From Apus apus (Eukaryota > Chordata > Aves > Apodiformes > Apodidae), in contig NC_067299.1 of assembly GCF_020740795.1 (NCBI RefSeq), forward strand, positions 5,874,001-5,938,000: 64,000 nucleotides of DNA. Direction: 5' to 3'. A program made the position numbers and the translations under genes. Below, one piece after another: positions 12,711-25,300 of this stretch. How positions within the stretch are numbered: position 1 is the stretch's first letter; each line of letters begins with the position of its first letter. Below the pieces are notes generated by a model, which saw nothing but the letters and a program-made list of their open reading frames with translations, was not told the origin of the DNA and searched no databases.

Positions 12711-12743
12711 ATGGAGGCCAACTGGACCGCGTTCCTCTTTCAG
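12711..12743 (+). CDS. VEZF1: VEZF1 coding exon 1
   Basis: Eleven codons, MEANWTAFLFQ, ending in CAG before a GTGAGG donor (phase 0). This short N-terminal peptide is characteristic of VEZF1. The upstream part of the exon is 5' UTR and contains the uORF. Confidence 0.95.
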
Positions 12744-15700
12744 GTGAGGCCCCGCGGCGGCCGGCGCTGCCCGCGCCCCCCCTCCCCTCAGCGGCCGCGG
12801 GCGGGCGGCCGCCCCGCCGGGCTCCCCGCTAGGCCGGGGCTGTCACTCAGCGCCGCCGCCCGGCCTCCCGCCCGCCTCCCCGGCCCGGCCCGCGGCAGTG
12901 GCGGGGCCCGGCCCGGCCCGGCCCGCCCGGGGCAGCGGCTGACCCGGCCCCGCGCCGCCGGCAGCGCTTTTCCCTCCTTTCCCTCCTGCACTTTCTCCCC
13001 GCCCGCCTCCCCCCCAGCCGATCGCGCCCGGCTCTCCTCCGCCGCCGCCCCGCGCTGGTTTTTCCCTTTCATTATTATTTTTTTCAAGAGATAAATGCTT
13101 TTATTTTATTTTTAAAAATTTTTTTTTTTTTTGGTCTTCCCCCCCAAAACCCGAAATCGCGCTTTTTTTGCCTTTTTTTTTTTTTTTTCTCTCCCCACTC
13201 CCCGCCCCCCCCACCTCGGCCAAAAAAAGCAAAACCAAGCAACAACCAAAAAAAAAACAACCCCACAACAACCAACCCAAACAACAACAACCCACCCCAC
13301 CAGCCTTCCACCGGGCTCTAACAAAACCCCGATGGAACAAACACCGTGTCTGGGAGAATAAATTAATCCCTCTTTAAACAGCCTGACTCAGGGGCCGGGT
13401 GACGAGGGAGCTTGTTTTCTTTTAAAATAGGACGCGAGCGGGCCGGATTTCTGTAAAAACTGGCAAAATGCTAACGGTAATCGGGAGGAATAGGGACGGT
13501 GGAGCGTGCAACCCCTCCCTTTGCCAACTGAGTCACAATTTTCCCCCCTTCTGTCTGCGAAAGACAGACTTAAAAACACCGCTGTTTATGTAATTCCCAA
13601 GAAAACCCAGTGTACTTAAAAAAAAAAAAAAAAAAAAGAATAAAATAATTAAAAAATAAATCCTCCGCTGGCTTTTGTGAGCCGAGCCCCTTTCACGCCA
13701 GATTGTTTTCTGATGCCTCCTGCTTTTTTTTTTTTTTTTGGTGTTTTTTTTTAAAACGTAAAATGTGCAATTGCAGCAGCGGCGGGGGGGGGGGGGATAA
13801 ATAAAAAAAGCCCCGCACGTCACCTTTCTCGAGGTAAAATAATCCTTTTTTGCACGGTCCCAGCGGCTGGTCGCTCGCTTACTCACTGTCCTCGGAATTA
13901 AACCCAAACCCAACCCGTGACACGAGTTTGAAAACCTGAGTTGAATGAATAAATCCGCCAAGAGTGAGCCCCGTTCCTTTAGAGACGGGGAAATTATTCC
14001 CTTGGAATGAGGGATGAGTCACTGGCTCGGGTGTTCTGTCTCTGAAAACATGCTGGGAATGTTCCCGGGGAGCCGGTACCGGGAGCTGGGCGCTGGGTTT
14101 TCCGCCTTTTTGGTGATGAAGGCGGGTGATGCCATCGAGTTTGGCTGAGGTCTCGAGAATTATTTCTCACTCTAGTGGGCAGTTGTGATTCGCACATAGG
14201 AAACTTCACGCTAAGAAGTTAATCTCCTTAGTTTAGGGCCATCTCCCTCCGAGTTGGGGCTGTTTTATCGCCTTTCTGCCTCCCCAGCTCACAGATGAGA
14301 GTTTTCCAGGGGAAATTATTTGTCGGCTGGCACTGTGGTATTGCAGCAACCTCTGTGAGAAATGCCAAGCAATACTTTGAAGTACGTGTCCAGCTTCTTG
14401 CTGCTCGTCTCTAGTGCTGTGTTTTGGTTTTTTTTTTTGAAGGATACTGTATTTTGAAGTAGCCATGTCACACTTTGATTTAGGAGTAGACTTTGCTGCT
14501 TTTAATTAAGAAGTCAAGCAGTTCGCTCTCCTAATGTACTTAGCTGTGTGTGACTTGGAAGCATCTTCATAAAACTGACGTGGAAATTTTCCTTTTTTTT
14601 TTTTTTTTTTGGCTCCAAAGAATAAAGCTTAAAGACCTCACAATAAATGCTGAATATTGTTTCTTGAGTGATTTTGTTAACCCAGTGATTTAGGGTGGCG
14701 AGCATCCTAATGCACCTGGCAGAAAGTGCTGTTAAGAGACTCCTGATGGGACTTCAGTTTTTCTTCTTCCTGTTCTCAACAGCCTGTCAGCCAAGATTAG
14801 TTAAAACTAGTAAGAAAAAGTGGATTTAAAAGCCCCTCCCGGGCCCCCTCTCCACTTAATAACAAGTGGAAGTGACTTGATACACGCTCATTCTTCACCA
14901 GGGGGGAGTTTTACCAAGTGTGTGTTTCAGCTGTGACAAGATTTCTAAAGAACAGTTTAATACCCGGTGTGTAAAGTTGTAATTTTTAGCAAAGTGTCTT
15001 TAGGGGAGGTTGCAATGTCTTAATTTTAGTCTTGCTAGCAATGGGGTATGTGACTGTAAATTGCTCTTTCCAAATAAAGTTGTTTGATCGTGCTTAGGTG
15101 GCATCTCGATGCATTGTATCTTTTTAAAGAAACAAGTGTGAGACTGAATAAGTAGCTCTTGTTCGGATATTATTAGTCCCCTGAAATGCCTATTTTGAAA
15201 ACCACTTTTAGTATCTGCTTGGAAAGTGAAAGTTGTATCTGTTAATGTGAGGAGGAATCATCCATCAAACGGAGTGCTCAAGATATGACTCATGCTAATT
15301 TGTTGCTCTCACATTAAGGCTGGAGTGCAAAAATATTTTAGCCTCTGGCATTGGAAGTTCACAGTGCCACATCCTACCACTCCGGGTCACGAATTGCAGT
15401 GGTTTTTGTTTACTGCCCCCCAGGAAAGAAAAAAAATTAGTGATAGAATGAGGGTATTTTGCACCAGAGCCTGTCCCAGGGAATCCAAATATCACAAAGG
15501 CGTTGACTTGACATTAATGCTGGGTCAAGTAAAACCGTGGTCTGTGCCTGAATAAAAATGACTCACGAGAGGCATGCAGCAGGTGCTGTCTCCCCTTCTC
15601 GAACAGTGAGTTAAAAAAAACCCCACTGTATGATCCTTTTTTAAAAGGCTTTAATGCAGCCAGCCCTTGGAAACTGTGGAACACTGCATGTTGCAGAGAG

Positions 15701-18700
15701 GGGTTGTTAGAAAGACAGCGCTGCTAATAACGCTGGCTATCTGGGAACCAAGATAAGCAGACTTACATAAGCAGCAGCTTCATGGCCTGCAGCCCTATGA
15801 ATATACATTGTTTTATGTCCACTGTCTGTTGGTTCTGTAGGAATAAGTGCATCATTACCTTGAAGTGCTGACGATTCTTTAAGGCTTAAAAATATCCATA
15901 AACTGCATAAGTTTGAACCTCGTCCAAAGGATTTGGGCTCTCTATTATCCGATCTGCTAGCTCTGCCTTTGAAACTGTATCTCTGGAGCTATCCTTAGGT
16001 GCTCTTAAGTGTCTTCTGGTGCAGTTTAACAACATTGTTCAATGCTTATTTAAAGTTGGCTGTAAAACATTTCAGAATTTTCTTAAAATTGAACCTCTGC
16101 TCAAGCACGCAGCTTGCTTAATGCTGTACTTTCGGTGTGTGTTGTACATACTCTATTCTTTTGATGCAATGTAGATTCTCAATCACCTTTTCAAACCACG
16201 GAAAAGAAATGGTTGAAAATCCACAGTCGTCACGGAAGTCAGGGAAAAGTTTGCTGGAGAGGCTGGAGCTTGTGCTGTGCTCTGGTTCTGAGCCTCCAGG
16301 AGAGCCCTGCCCTCACTCCTCAGCAATTCCTGCTGCACAGCAGCCTCCAGGGCTGTGGTTTGAGGTGGCTGCTGTGGCAGGGCACACTGTGGCCATGCTC
16401 AGCTTACCTGTTGCATCCCAAACTTTGGCACAGATGGGGCATAAAATGCAGATAAAAGCGGATGGGCTGGCCTTGCTCCTAACGATTCCCACTAGTTTTG
16501 TCTCTCGTTGTTGTACCAAGCCCGGCTTTCTCCCGTGAGCTGTTTTCCTGTCAGATGGGCTTGGAGTGTTAGGGAGCACGTATTCATACCCACATGGGTT
16601 AGTGTTTGTATCCGCTGGTGGCTTTTATCCAAAGATCACCGACATCATGCTCCTGAAAAATGAGAGGCTAAGGTTCTGCAGGGCTGGTGCAGTGCTGGGG
16701 GAGGCCGGAGCCCCCGCTGCACTGAGGGGCTGCAGTTGCTCCTGCCATGGGTAGGGGCAAAGTAGCTGGGGCTTGGATGCAGCTAAGAAAAAGTCCCAAA
16801 GTGAGCTTCTAGAAATACTGACTTCTCCAAAGGAAAACAGACTCTTGTAGGAAGAGTATTTGAGTGTATTTCATACAGCTGTCCATCCTCAACTAGTGTA
16901 AAAGTAGATGAGTTGGGGGTTGCAGGCCAGCACAGCATTTTATTCAGCTCCCACAGCCTCAAGTCACGTTATTTTGTGAAGGAAACCGTAGGGATGAAGT
17001 CCTGGAAGGCTGCAGTGCTGATCTAATGGGAATGCAAGTTTCCCCAAACTCAGCTTCAGACTTGGTACGTTAATAACGAGACTGATTTAAAACTGGTCCG
17101 GTGAGACCGAGGCACATCTTGAATACAGATGCACTTAAACTGGCTTAAGGTGCTGGAGTGATTTATTTTAATGCTCCATTAGGCTGAATTGGTCTGTGTG
17201 GTTTCTAAACCACTTTAAATTTTTATCTGCTAGGGTTTTGTCCCAGTCTGACTGGGTGATTTTTAATAACAGTGTTTTCTGCCTTAGAATAAACAATACC
17301 TAATACAAGCATGTTGTAGGGCAGCCTGTAGCAGCGCAGGCTGCAGCTCAGCTGAGCAGTGCTTGCCAGGACACGCTCCTGGGGGGTCCCCCTCTGCCTC
17401 TCCCCTTTAGCTTCTCCCACTGATGCAGAGTCAGTTGGTATCAGCTGTTTTGAAACAGTTTTGAGGTGTTTGGTTTTTTTCCCCCCCCTGCCGTATTTTC
17501 CGCCATCTCTAGATGTCCATCGGTGCTTATTGATCAGCTGCTCTTCCTCTCACAAAGTAGCTGCTGATGAAAAGAAAAAGAACATGTCTCTATTCTTAAT
17601 AGTTTCCAGACTCAAAGAGCACAGTGGTCAGTGGGAACTTGGCTAAATATAGAAATGTGGCTTTAGACAGCCCTCGGTTTGAGTTGCTTTGGTTTCAGTG
17701 CTAACACAGTGGCATGAACACCTTGTTTAAATAAGACGCTTTATCGCATCCAGGCTCTCTCTGGCTGCAGTTTAGTTCTCGGTGTGCACCAAGCTCAGTT
17801 TAAAGGTGGGGTCTGATTTTGCAACTCCCCTCAGTACATTCATACACTCCCATGGTAGTCCCAAGGTGGCACCTGATATGATCGTTAGCAAAACAGGTTA
17901 TCTGTTATGTAAAGATCAAACGCTGTGTTAGTAAGAGATCTGACAAGCACCTCCTTGTTTTCCATAAGAAGTGTTGCCCTCCGGAAACTTAATCATTATT
18001 TGATTGTTATGATGTGTGTCTTCCTACACTTCCCACAGAATCTGCACAGCCAGTGCATTTAAAGCGTGCGTGGTTTATCCTGTCCAAAACCAAAATTATG
18101 TAACCTTTTCCAGTTGTTACTTCAGTGGCTTTTGGTCTAGAACATGCTTTCCTGTAGCTTGTAAATGTTCTCACCGTGTCAGAGTGAGCACCCATCAATA
18201 GAATTTAAGTGTGAATGTTTGGTTTTAGGCACACGAAGCCTCACATCACCAACAGCAGGCAGCACAGAACAGTTTGTTGCCTCTCCTGAGCTCTGCTGTT
18301 GAGCCACCCGATCAGAAGCCGATTCTGCCCTTACCAATAACGCAGAAACCTCAACCTGCACCAGAAACATTAAAGGATGCTATTGTTGGGATTAAAAAGG
18401 AAAAACCTAAAACCTCCTTTGTGTGCACTTACTGCAGCAAAGCTTTCAGGGACAGCTACCATTTGAGGCGTCACGAGTCCTGCCACACAGGGATAAAGTT
18501 AGTGTCACGGCCAAAGAAAACTCCCACCACAATGGTGCCCCTTATCTCGACCATCGCTGGTGACAACAGCCGAAGTTCATTGGTTTCGACGATCGCGGGC
18601 ATCCTGTCCACAGTCACTACGTCTTCCTCTGCCACCAACCCCAGCAGTAGTGCCGGCGCGACGGCCATGCCAGTGACTCAGACCGTGAAGAAGCCCAGCA

Positions 18701-21700
18701 AGCCCGTGAAGAAGAACCACGCTTGTGAGATGTGCGGAAAGGCCTTCAGGGATGTCTACCACCTCAACCGGCACAAGCTGTCCCACTCGGATGAAAAACC
18801 CTTTGAATGTCCAATTTGCAATCAGCGCTTCAAGAGAAAGGATCGCATGACCTACCACGTGAGGTCTCACGAAGGTGGCATCACGAAACCCTACACCTGT
18901 GGTGTTTGTGGAAAAGGCTTCTCGAGGTACCATGTAGAAAATCCCAGGCGAGCTCAAGTATTGGCTTTTCGTAACCAAGAAGGGTTAAGCTATCATAGCG
19001 AGGGGCTAGGAGAAACAGACATCTTAGAAGATTGGTGAGGGGATAAAAGAGCCTTGTTTACCTCTAGGGCATGGGTCTTGATGTGAGCCAGATTGGCAGA
19101 GGCTGAAAGTGGTCTCTCTTCTATGAGAATGAAGTGATTTCATGACCTTAATCCAGGTCCTGTAGGACACGTGTCCGTGTCTCTGGTGGTGACCACCGAG
19201 CCCCTTTACCAGCCTTGACAAAGGTCAGTGACCAAACAGGGCATGGCGGGCAAATTGTCTCCTTGTTTTGAAGGAAGGTTGAGCTGAACTGACAGAGCAT
19301 TGTGGGGGAGCCTGCACTGCTGCTGCCTGTATTTATATCTGCGCTTCAACAGTGAAAACCTCAACCTTTAGAGCTGTTGTTCTGTCACCTTTACACAAGG
19401 TACGACCAAATGTACCATTTTTGGGTGTGTGAGAAAAACATGGATAAGTTTTAAACTGCAGGTTGGGTCTCAGTGTAACTATGTGTTCCTGTAGCTGAAA
19501 GGCACTGTGTAGGTACCAGGAGTGTATTTATTCTGGCTGTGCAGTGGGTTGTGGGCTGGGGGGGCTCACCAGCACGGTGTTCAGCACCCCCAGCCAAGGT
19601 GTCTGCTCTATGTATTTGTAACAGTGCGCATTTTCTTTCCTGTTCCTCTCTTTTTTGCAGGCCTGATCATTTAAGCTGTCACGTTAAACATGTTCACTCA
19701 ACAGAGAGACCCTTCAAATGCCAAGTAAGGGCTAAAATGATTTATTAGGAACAATACGTTATTTTATCCTTAGAATCTCAGGTGAATAATCTTTCCAGAG
19801 AGGTATTTGCTTCTGGACTTTTCCTTGAAAAGCAAGTGCAGCAACCAAGTCTCATCCACTGAGTTCTGATATAAGTGCAGAAGCAGTTTAAAAGGATCCT
19901 GGGGCTACTTCTTTAGGACTTTTAGAGGTTTTTTCCTTCTTTTGGAAACACTGTAGGGCTCTGTTTTATGATATGCTTAACTTAGAGAAAGGATTCTAAC
20001 AGCATCATCAGCTCAGTGCTGATTACGGGGTAACGTGTGCAGTGTGTTTCTCAGCATATTCAAATTAAATGTCTCCTTGTATATCCATTTAAAATGGATT
20101 GGAGTTGTTGCTTGTGGATCCGTTATTTTGCTGGAAGGCAAAAGCAAGTTGTTGTAAGTTGATGACTTGAGTACAAGCGAAATAACTGGACTGCCCTTCA
20201 ACAATTAACTGTTTTCCTTGGAATATCCATACTTGTTCCAACCTGCTTTTAAGTGACTCATCGTTTAAACAAAGAGTCTTGTGTAGAAAGAATAAGTGTT
20301 AGAAAAAGGTTTTATTTCCTTGTTCTGATTGAGCAATGTAAGACATCAGGCTCATATTTGTAAAACTCTATCAAATACCTTTTTTTAATAAGCTAACTCT
20401 TACTTTGTTAGGTGAGGCACCTCAGTATTGTAAGAAAGTTCAATCAGTGTCAAGTGTGATTTCTATCCTGATTGTCTCAGAAACCAACTTCCATTTTCAG
20501 TCTCTGTTTAGTAGATCGATTTTGGTTTCGCTATAAACACGATTTAAAACTTAAGGCTGTCTGTATCCTTCGGGTACTGTTTGCACCCAGGAGGCACAGC
20601 AGGCTCACAAAGGGCGTGTAGTTCAGGCTGTAGTGCTGCTGTCTTGCCCTTCATGTGTAACTTGTTGTCCTTCATCTAGACGTGCACTGCTGCCTTTGCC
20701 ACCAAAGACAGACTGCGGACACACATGGTGCGCCATGAAGGAAAGGTATCGTGTAATATCTGTGGTAAACTTCTGAGTGCAGCATATATCACCAGCCACT
20801 TAAAGACACACGGGCAGAGCCAAAGTATCAACTGTAATACCTGTAAACAAGGCATCAACAATAAAAGTAGGTGAACGTTTTAAAAACATTTCTGATAACA
20901 ATGTGTTTGCAAAGGGAATTACCTGTGATTCGGTTAAAATGAGGAAACGTCCCCCCCCAGTCTGGGTGTTCAAGCCTCTTAAAAATACAGATTTGATGAC
21001 AGGATCTTCTCCAGCTCAAGAATTGGCATTTGTGGAATTGGTTTGCTGCTAGACTGTGCTCTTATCCCTTAGGAATGACCTGCATTGTGAGAATAAGCCA
21101 TCTTTTAAAGAAGAGGGTTCCCAAGTTTCAGATTTGAATCCCCATCTAAAGCTCATCAAAATTAGGAGAAAGATTTCTCTGCTTTTTTCTGAGCTTTGAC
21201 CGTAGGGTTCAGTGATTCCTCCTTCTGGCAGTAGCTGACAAGAAAAGCATTTAAACCCAGCCCTGATATGTTTTGGGCATTAATGGCATTTGACTGGCAG
21301 TGTGCAGGAGTTCAAGTGAGATGTTTGTAATAGTTCCTTCTAGTCTGAAACTCTGTGGAAGTGCTGAAGCCTGGGCCTGGGAGTGCCTAGTAAGCAGATG
21401 AAAAATTGACTTTCAAATCTTCCCCATTAAAATACTTGTAACTTAAGGTAACCTACATGATGGGTGATACGAGTTTTCAGAGGAATCGAGGGAGAAGTAA
21501 GGCATATCTTTGGAAACTTTGTAAAGCCTTTTAAATAGTTTTAGTTTAAAACATCTTTGCATTTCCTGTTACTCCTGGATAATTTGAACGTACTGGGAAT
21601 GTCTAAAATGCTTGATTGTTTGGTTTAATATGAAATTTGGGTGAGAAGTATTTTTCAAGGTACAGGCTGACAGCTCTGGCTTCCCAAGCAGTTTGGTGGT

Positions 21701-22231
21701 GCTAAGCCAGTTCATGTGAGGCATGTGCAGCAGTTGTTAGAGGTGGAAGTGATGAGCTGTAATGTGGCCAGAGAGTAGTAACGTGCTGTTCTGTTCTGTT
21801 AAGGTAAACTGAATATTTTAGAGTCATACTTACAATAAAAAGTAAAAAGGCTTTTTTTTGGTTTCTAAACTGGAGCTGAAGTTTAGTGAAATCTGCTCAC
21901 CAGCCTCAGGTCTAGACACTCATTGTCTTTATTTCATTCTTTCTAAAATACAAACAAAATAATCAGAAAAAAAGTTAATTTTTGGCAGTGAAAGCAGATG
22001 TTCCTGACTTATGTTTTGGTTTTTAGATCTTGGAAAAGTGGTTTTATAAAACACAGAATTAATGATATGGTTTTAAACAGCTTTGTGATTTTTGTTCTTG
22101 GAATCCTGTGAGATTCCACACAATCTTTATGGAAAGCCTTTGTCATCTCAGCAGAAAACAGTAACTTTTCAAGGTGAATTTGTGTTCTTACTTAATTGGC
22201 ATAGCATGCATGAGTGAAGAGACCAGCAATC

Positions 22232-22262
<31 letters not shown>

Positions 22263-22305
22263 GCAGCAGCAGCAACAACAGCAGCAACAACAGCAACAGC
22301 AACAA

Positions 22306-22337
<32 letters not shown>

Positions 22338-25300
22338 ACAACACGTAACAAGTTGGCCTGGAAAGCAGGTAGAGACCCTGAGATTGTGGGAAGAGGCCGT
22401 CAAAGCAAGGAAGAAAGGTAAAACAAAACAATACTTTTGGTCTTGATTTGATAAGATATTGGAGTTTGCAGTTATGTAGGGAGATTAAGATGGCAGGAAA
22501 GGGTGTCTTACCTGAGAAATTCCATTGTTGATGTTACAAGTAATAGCTTAAAACTAGCAGGAGGATACCATGACCAAAATCAGGCTGCTGCAGATGAGCT
22601 CCTTATTGCTTGCTTCCCTTTGGCCTCTCTGCTTGAATGTGGACGTAGCACTCATCAATTATAAAGGGATGTTTGTGTCTGCTCCAAGGCAAGAGTCTGT
22701 TTTTCTGGCTTGCATGTGGTTTTTAGCTGTGTTTATGCATACTTACCAGTTGTTACCTTGTGTACATATACATATGTATATATATACACACAAACAACAC
22801 CCTCTGTGGTAACATCATCACCAGTTTGCATGTGGGTGCTTTCTGTGTCCCTTTCATCTTTTCTCTCCCAATTTATTCCATTCACATTATGATCACGTAA
22901 CTGTCTTTGCTTCAAGTTTTCTAGAACTCATAGAACTTACTCTTCTATATCTCTGGGCTTTCTTTCATTACCAAATTTAAGTAATCAGTGATGGTGTTTT
23001 CATGATTGCCAGCTCACAGCTCACATCTACCTGTGCTACTGTAGTTGAAGCTGAATAACTTCCTGTCTTTGGTCAGTGTGGCAATTTTGTGAAGAACAGA
23101 TTGCTTCAATTTAGTGTTGTTAGGAGTAGAGTAGTTTAAAGTCTTCCATTACTTCTAGCTTATTCTTTCCAAAACAGTTTGATTTCCAGTGCTATCATGT
23201 GACTATCCTGGATTACATGCTTTAGGAGAAATTCTTAGTGACCACTTACTGTTTTTCACTAGCTGTTTTTAGTAATAAATGTTTCTGACTCACTTTTTTT
23301 TTCCCTCTTTTCTCCTAATCTTCCTTTCAGTTTCCTCACTCTTCTTGTTTTCTAGGTCTTGTTTGTGCATTAGGCTGCTAGCTCCTTTTGCTTTGTTATT
23401 CCAATTGAATTGAATTCTGTGATCAGACAGTATAGAAACAGCTTATTCATGTTCAATTGTAGCAATGACAGAAATATTAAATATCATCAGGCCACTAAAT
23501 GGATTAAGCAAATGGGTGTCAGATTTAGAAAACCTCTGAGAATTTTTTTTTCCTGGTTGTTCCTTCCTGTGTCTTGTTCCCTCTTCCCTTCCTTTCTTAC
23601 TGAGATGATTGAATATGTTTTAATAGAAACACTGGGTCTGGACAGAGAGGTGGGTGGGGAGAAATGTTGTGAGACTGATGATACTAGTTTAACTTCACTG
23701 GGGAAGGGGTGTGGGTGGGATGTGTCTTTGTATAGCCCAGTCAGTGCCAGGCCTGGGTGCTGCTGTTTCCATGCTAGTTCTCCTGTGCTTGTTGGCTTTA
23801 CAACACTATATGGGATTTTTTTTTTACTCTAATCTGATTTGTTTTCACAATTTTTCTATTTATTTTTTCACTCTTTCCCTTCCTTTCCACCCCTCCTAGA
23901 TATGGACTTTGAAGAACCAACAGTAACCCTTGAATGGGGCTAATGTTGCTTTCAAAGTTAACTCTGTCTTGGTACATTTGTATTGCCCGAGTGGCAAGAG
24001 TGGACTCTTTGCTCCTGGCTTACCTCCTGAAACGTGGGTGTAGACTGAGCTTGGTGTCCTCCTCTACAAATGTGGAATAAGACACGACTTTAGAAGTGCT
24101 GTAATGTTGATGTAGAATATATTTTTGTTGGTTTCCCTAGCAGTCATCCCTTCCCTTTGCCCTCCTCCAGCACCCTGCTTCTGTTCCTGAAGCCTTCCAG
24201 GCTGGGTGCAGTGGTTCTGAGGGGGTGCCTGGTGACCCCCCCACCACACACTGCCCCAGTGCCCAGCCCTGCCAGAGCTCACCAGTCACAGGGCTGGGCA
24301 CTGCCCTCCCTGCTTCTCCTTCTTTGGCACTTAATTCCTGCTTGCTGCAAAACAAAGTGAAAAAAACAACAACAACCCAAAAGCAGAACAACTTGGATGT
24401 GGAGCTTGTGTGACAGTTGAGGAGATAATGGGGGTTGAAAGATGTACTGACTGGGTGGCCTTGAAAATTGCTAAGTAGAAGTACTGTGATCAGTGATTTA
24501 GTAGCAATAATTAAGACTGAAATAAGCAGGTAAATATTGAAATGAGCTTTGCTTATCAGTCCCTAATAATGACTTTTTAAAACCTTCACAGAATGTCAGT
24601 TCACCTTTGAGAAGGCTATAGAGTACGTACCCTTCGGTATGTACACTCTCTCCTCTATTTATAATGTACCTCTTGGGAGGATTTTTTTGATTGTGTGATA
24701 CTGTTTTTATGAACATCAAAACCCTCTTTTATAAAAGACAACCTCACTTGACTTCTCAGGAAAAAAAATAATATTGAATTGAAATGAACTGCATGAGAGT
24801 TTGTATTTCTTGCAGGCTATAGAATGTTAACAGTTTTAACTAATTACTAATAATTCCTAAAGAAAATTATTCCGGAATTTGTACTTGTTCTTGTTTGGTT
24901 TTTGTTTCTGTTTTTGTTTTTTAAATCTTGTCCATGGTTTTTTATGTGTTAAAAACTTTTTGTCTTTTTTATGTCTCATTTTTAGAAGCTGCTAACTTGT
25001 GCCAAACCTCCACTGCTGCTACTACGCCTGTGACTCTTACTACTCCATTCAATATAACGTCCTCTGTGGCTTCTGGGACTATCACAAACCCAGTCACAGT
25101 GGCAGCTGCAATGAGCATGAGAAGTCCAGTAAATGTATCAAGTGCAGTTAATATATCCAGTCCGATGAACCTAGGGCATCCTGTAACTATAACCAGTCCA
25201 TTATCCATGACATCTCCATTAACGCTCACCACACCAGTCAATTTACCCACCCCAGTAACCGCTCCAGTGAATATTGCCCATCCAGTCACTATAACATCTC

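Larger units (their letters stand above)
11880..13070 (+). promoter_or_regulatory. VEZF1: CpG island, VEZF1 promoter and 5' UTR
   Basis: Extremely GC- and CpG-rich sequence surrounding the VEZF1 start codon, with many GGGCGG/CCGCCC (GC-box) words and no TATA box, as expected for a broadly expressed transcription factor gene. The exact start site cannot be read from sequence; the first exon ends at the donor after 12743. Long Arg/Pro/Gly/Ala frames on both strands are a composition effect. Confidence 0.85.
12744..18228 (+). other. VEZF1: VEZF1 intron 1
   Basis: A 5.5-kb intron from GTGAGG to GGTTTTAG. The first kilobase is rich in homopolymer and pyrimidine or purine tracts, including a (dG)13 run at 13784-13796; the rest is unremarkable AT-rich intron sequence with no recognised transposon. 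Confidence 0.9.
18927..24985 (+). other. VEZF1: VEZF1 introns 2-5 (with exons 3-5 between)
   Basis: Introns lie at 18927-19660, 19725-20679, 20867-22204 and 22418-24985. All have GT/AG ends. I see no transposon in them. Intron 5 holds the candidate alternative terminal exon at 23900. Confidence 0.9.

Noticed and set aside
11419-12832. Long open frames on both strands around the VEZF1 start
   Set aside because: Arg/Pro/Gly/Ala-rich translations of a CpG island, where stop codons are rare; the true coding part is only 12711-12743.
18927-19035. Open extension of VEZF1 exon 2 to 19035
   Set aside because: Intron 2 read-through; the next exon at 19661 restores finger 4 exactly, so this is not the normal product.
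22169-22431. Minus-strand poly-Leu and poly-Val/Ala frames
   Set aside because: Antisense reading of the VEZF1 CAG/CAA tract.
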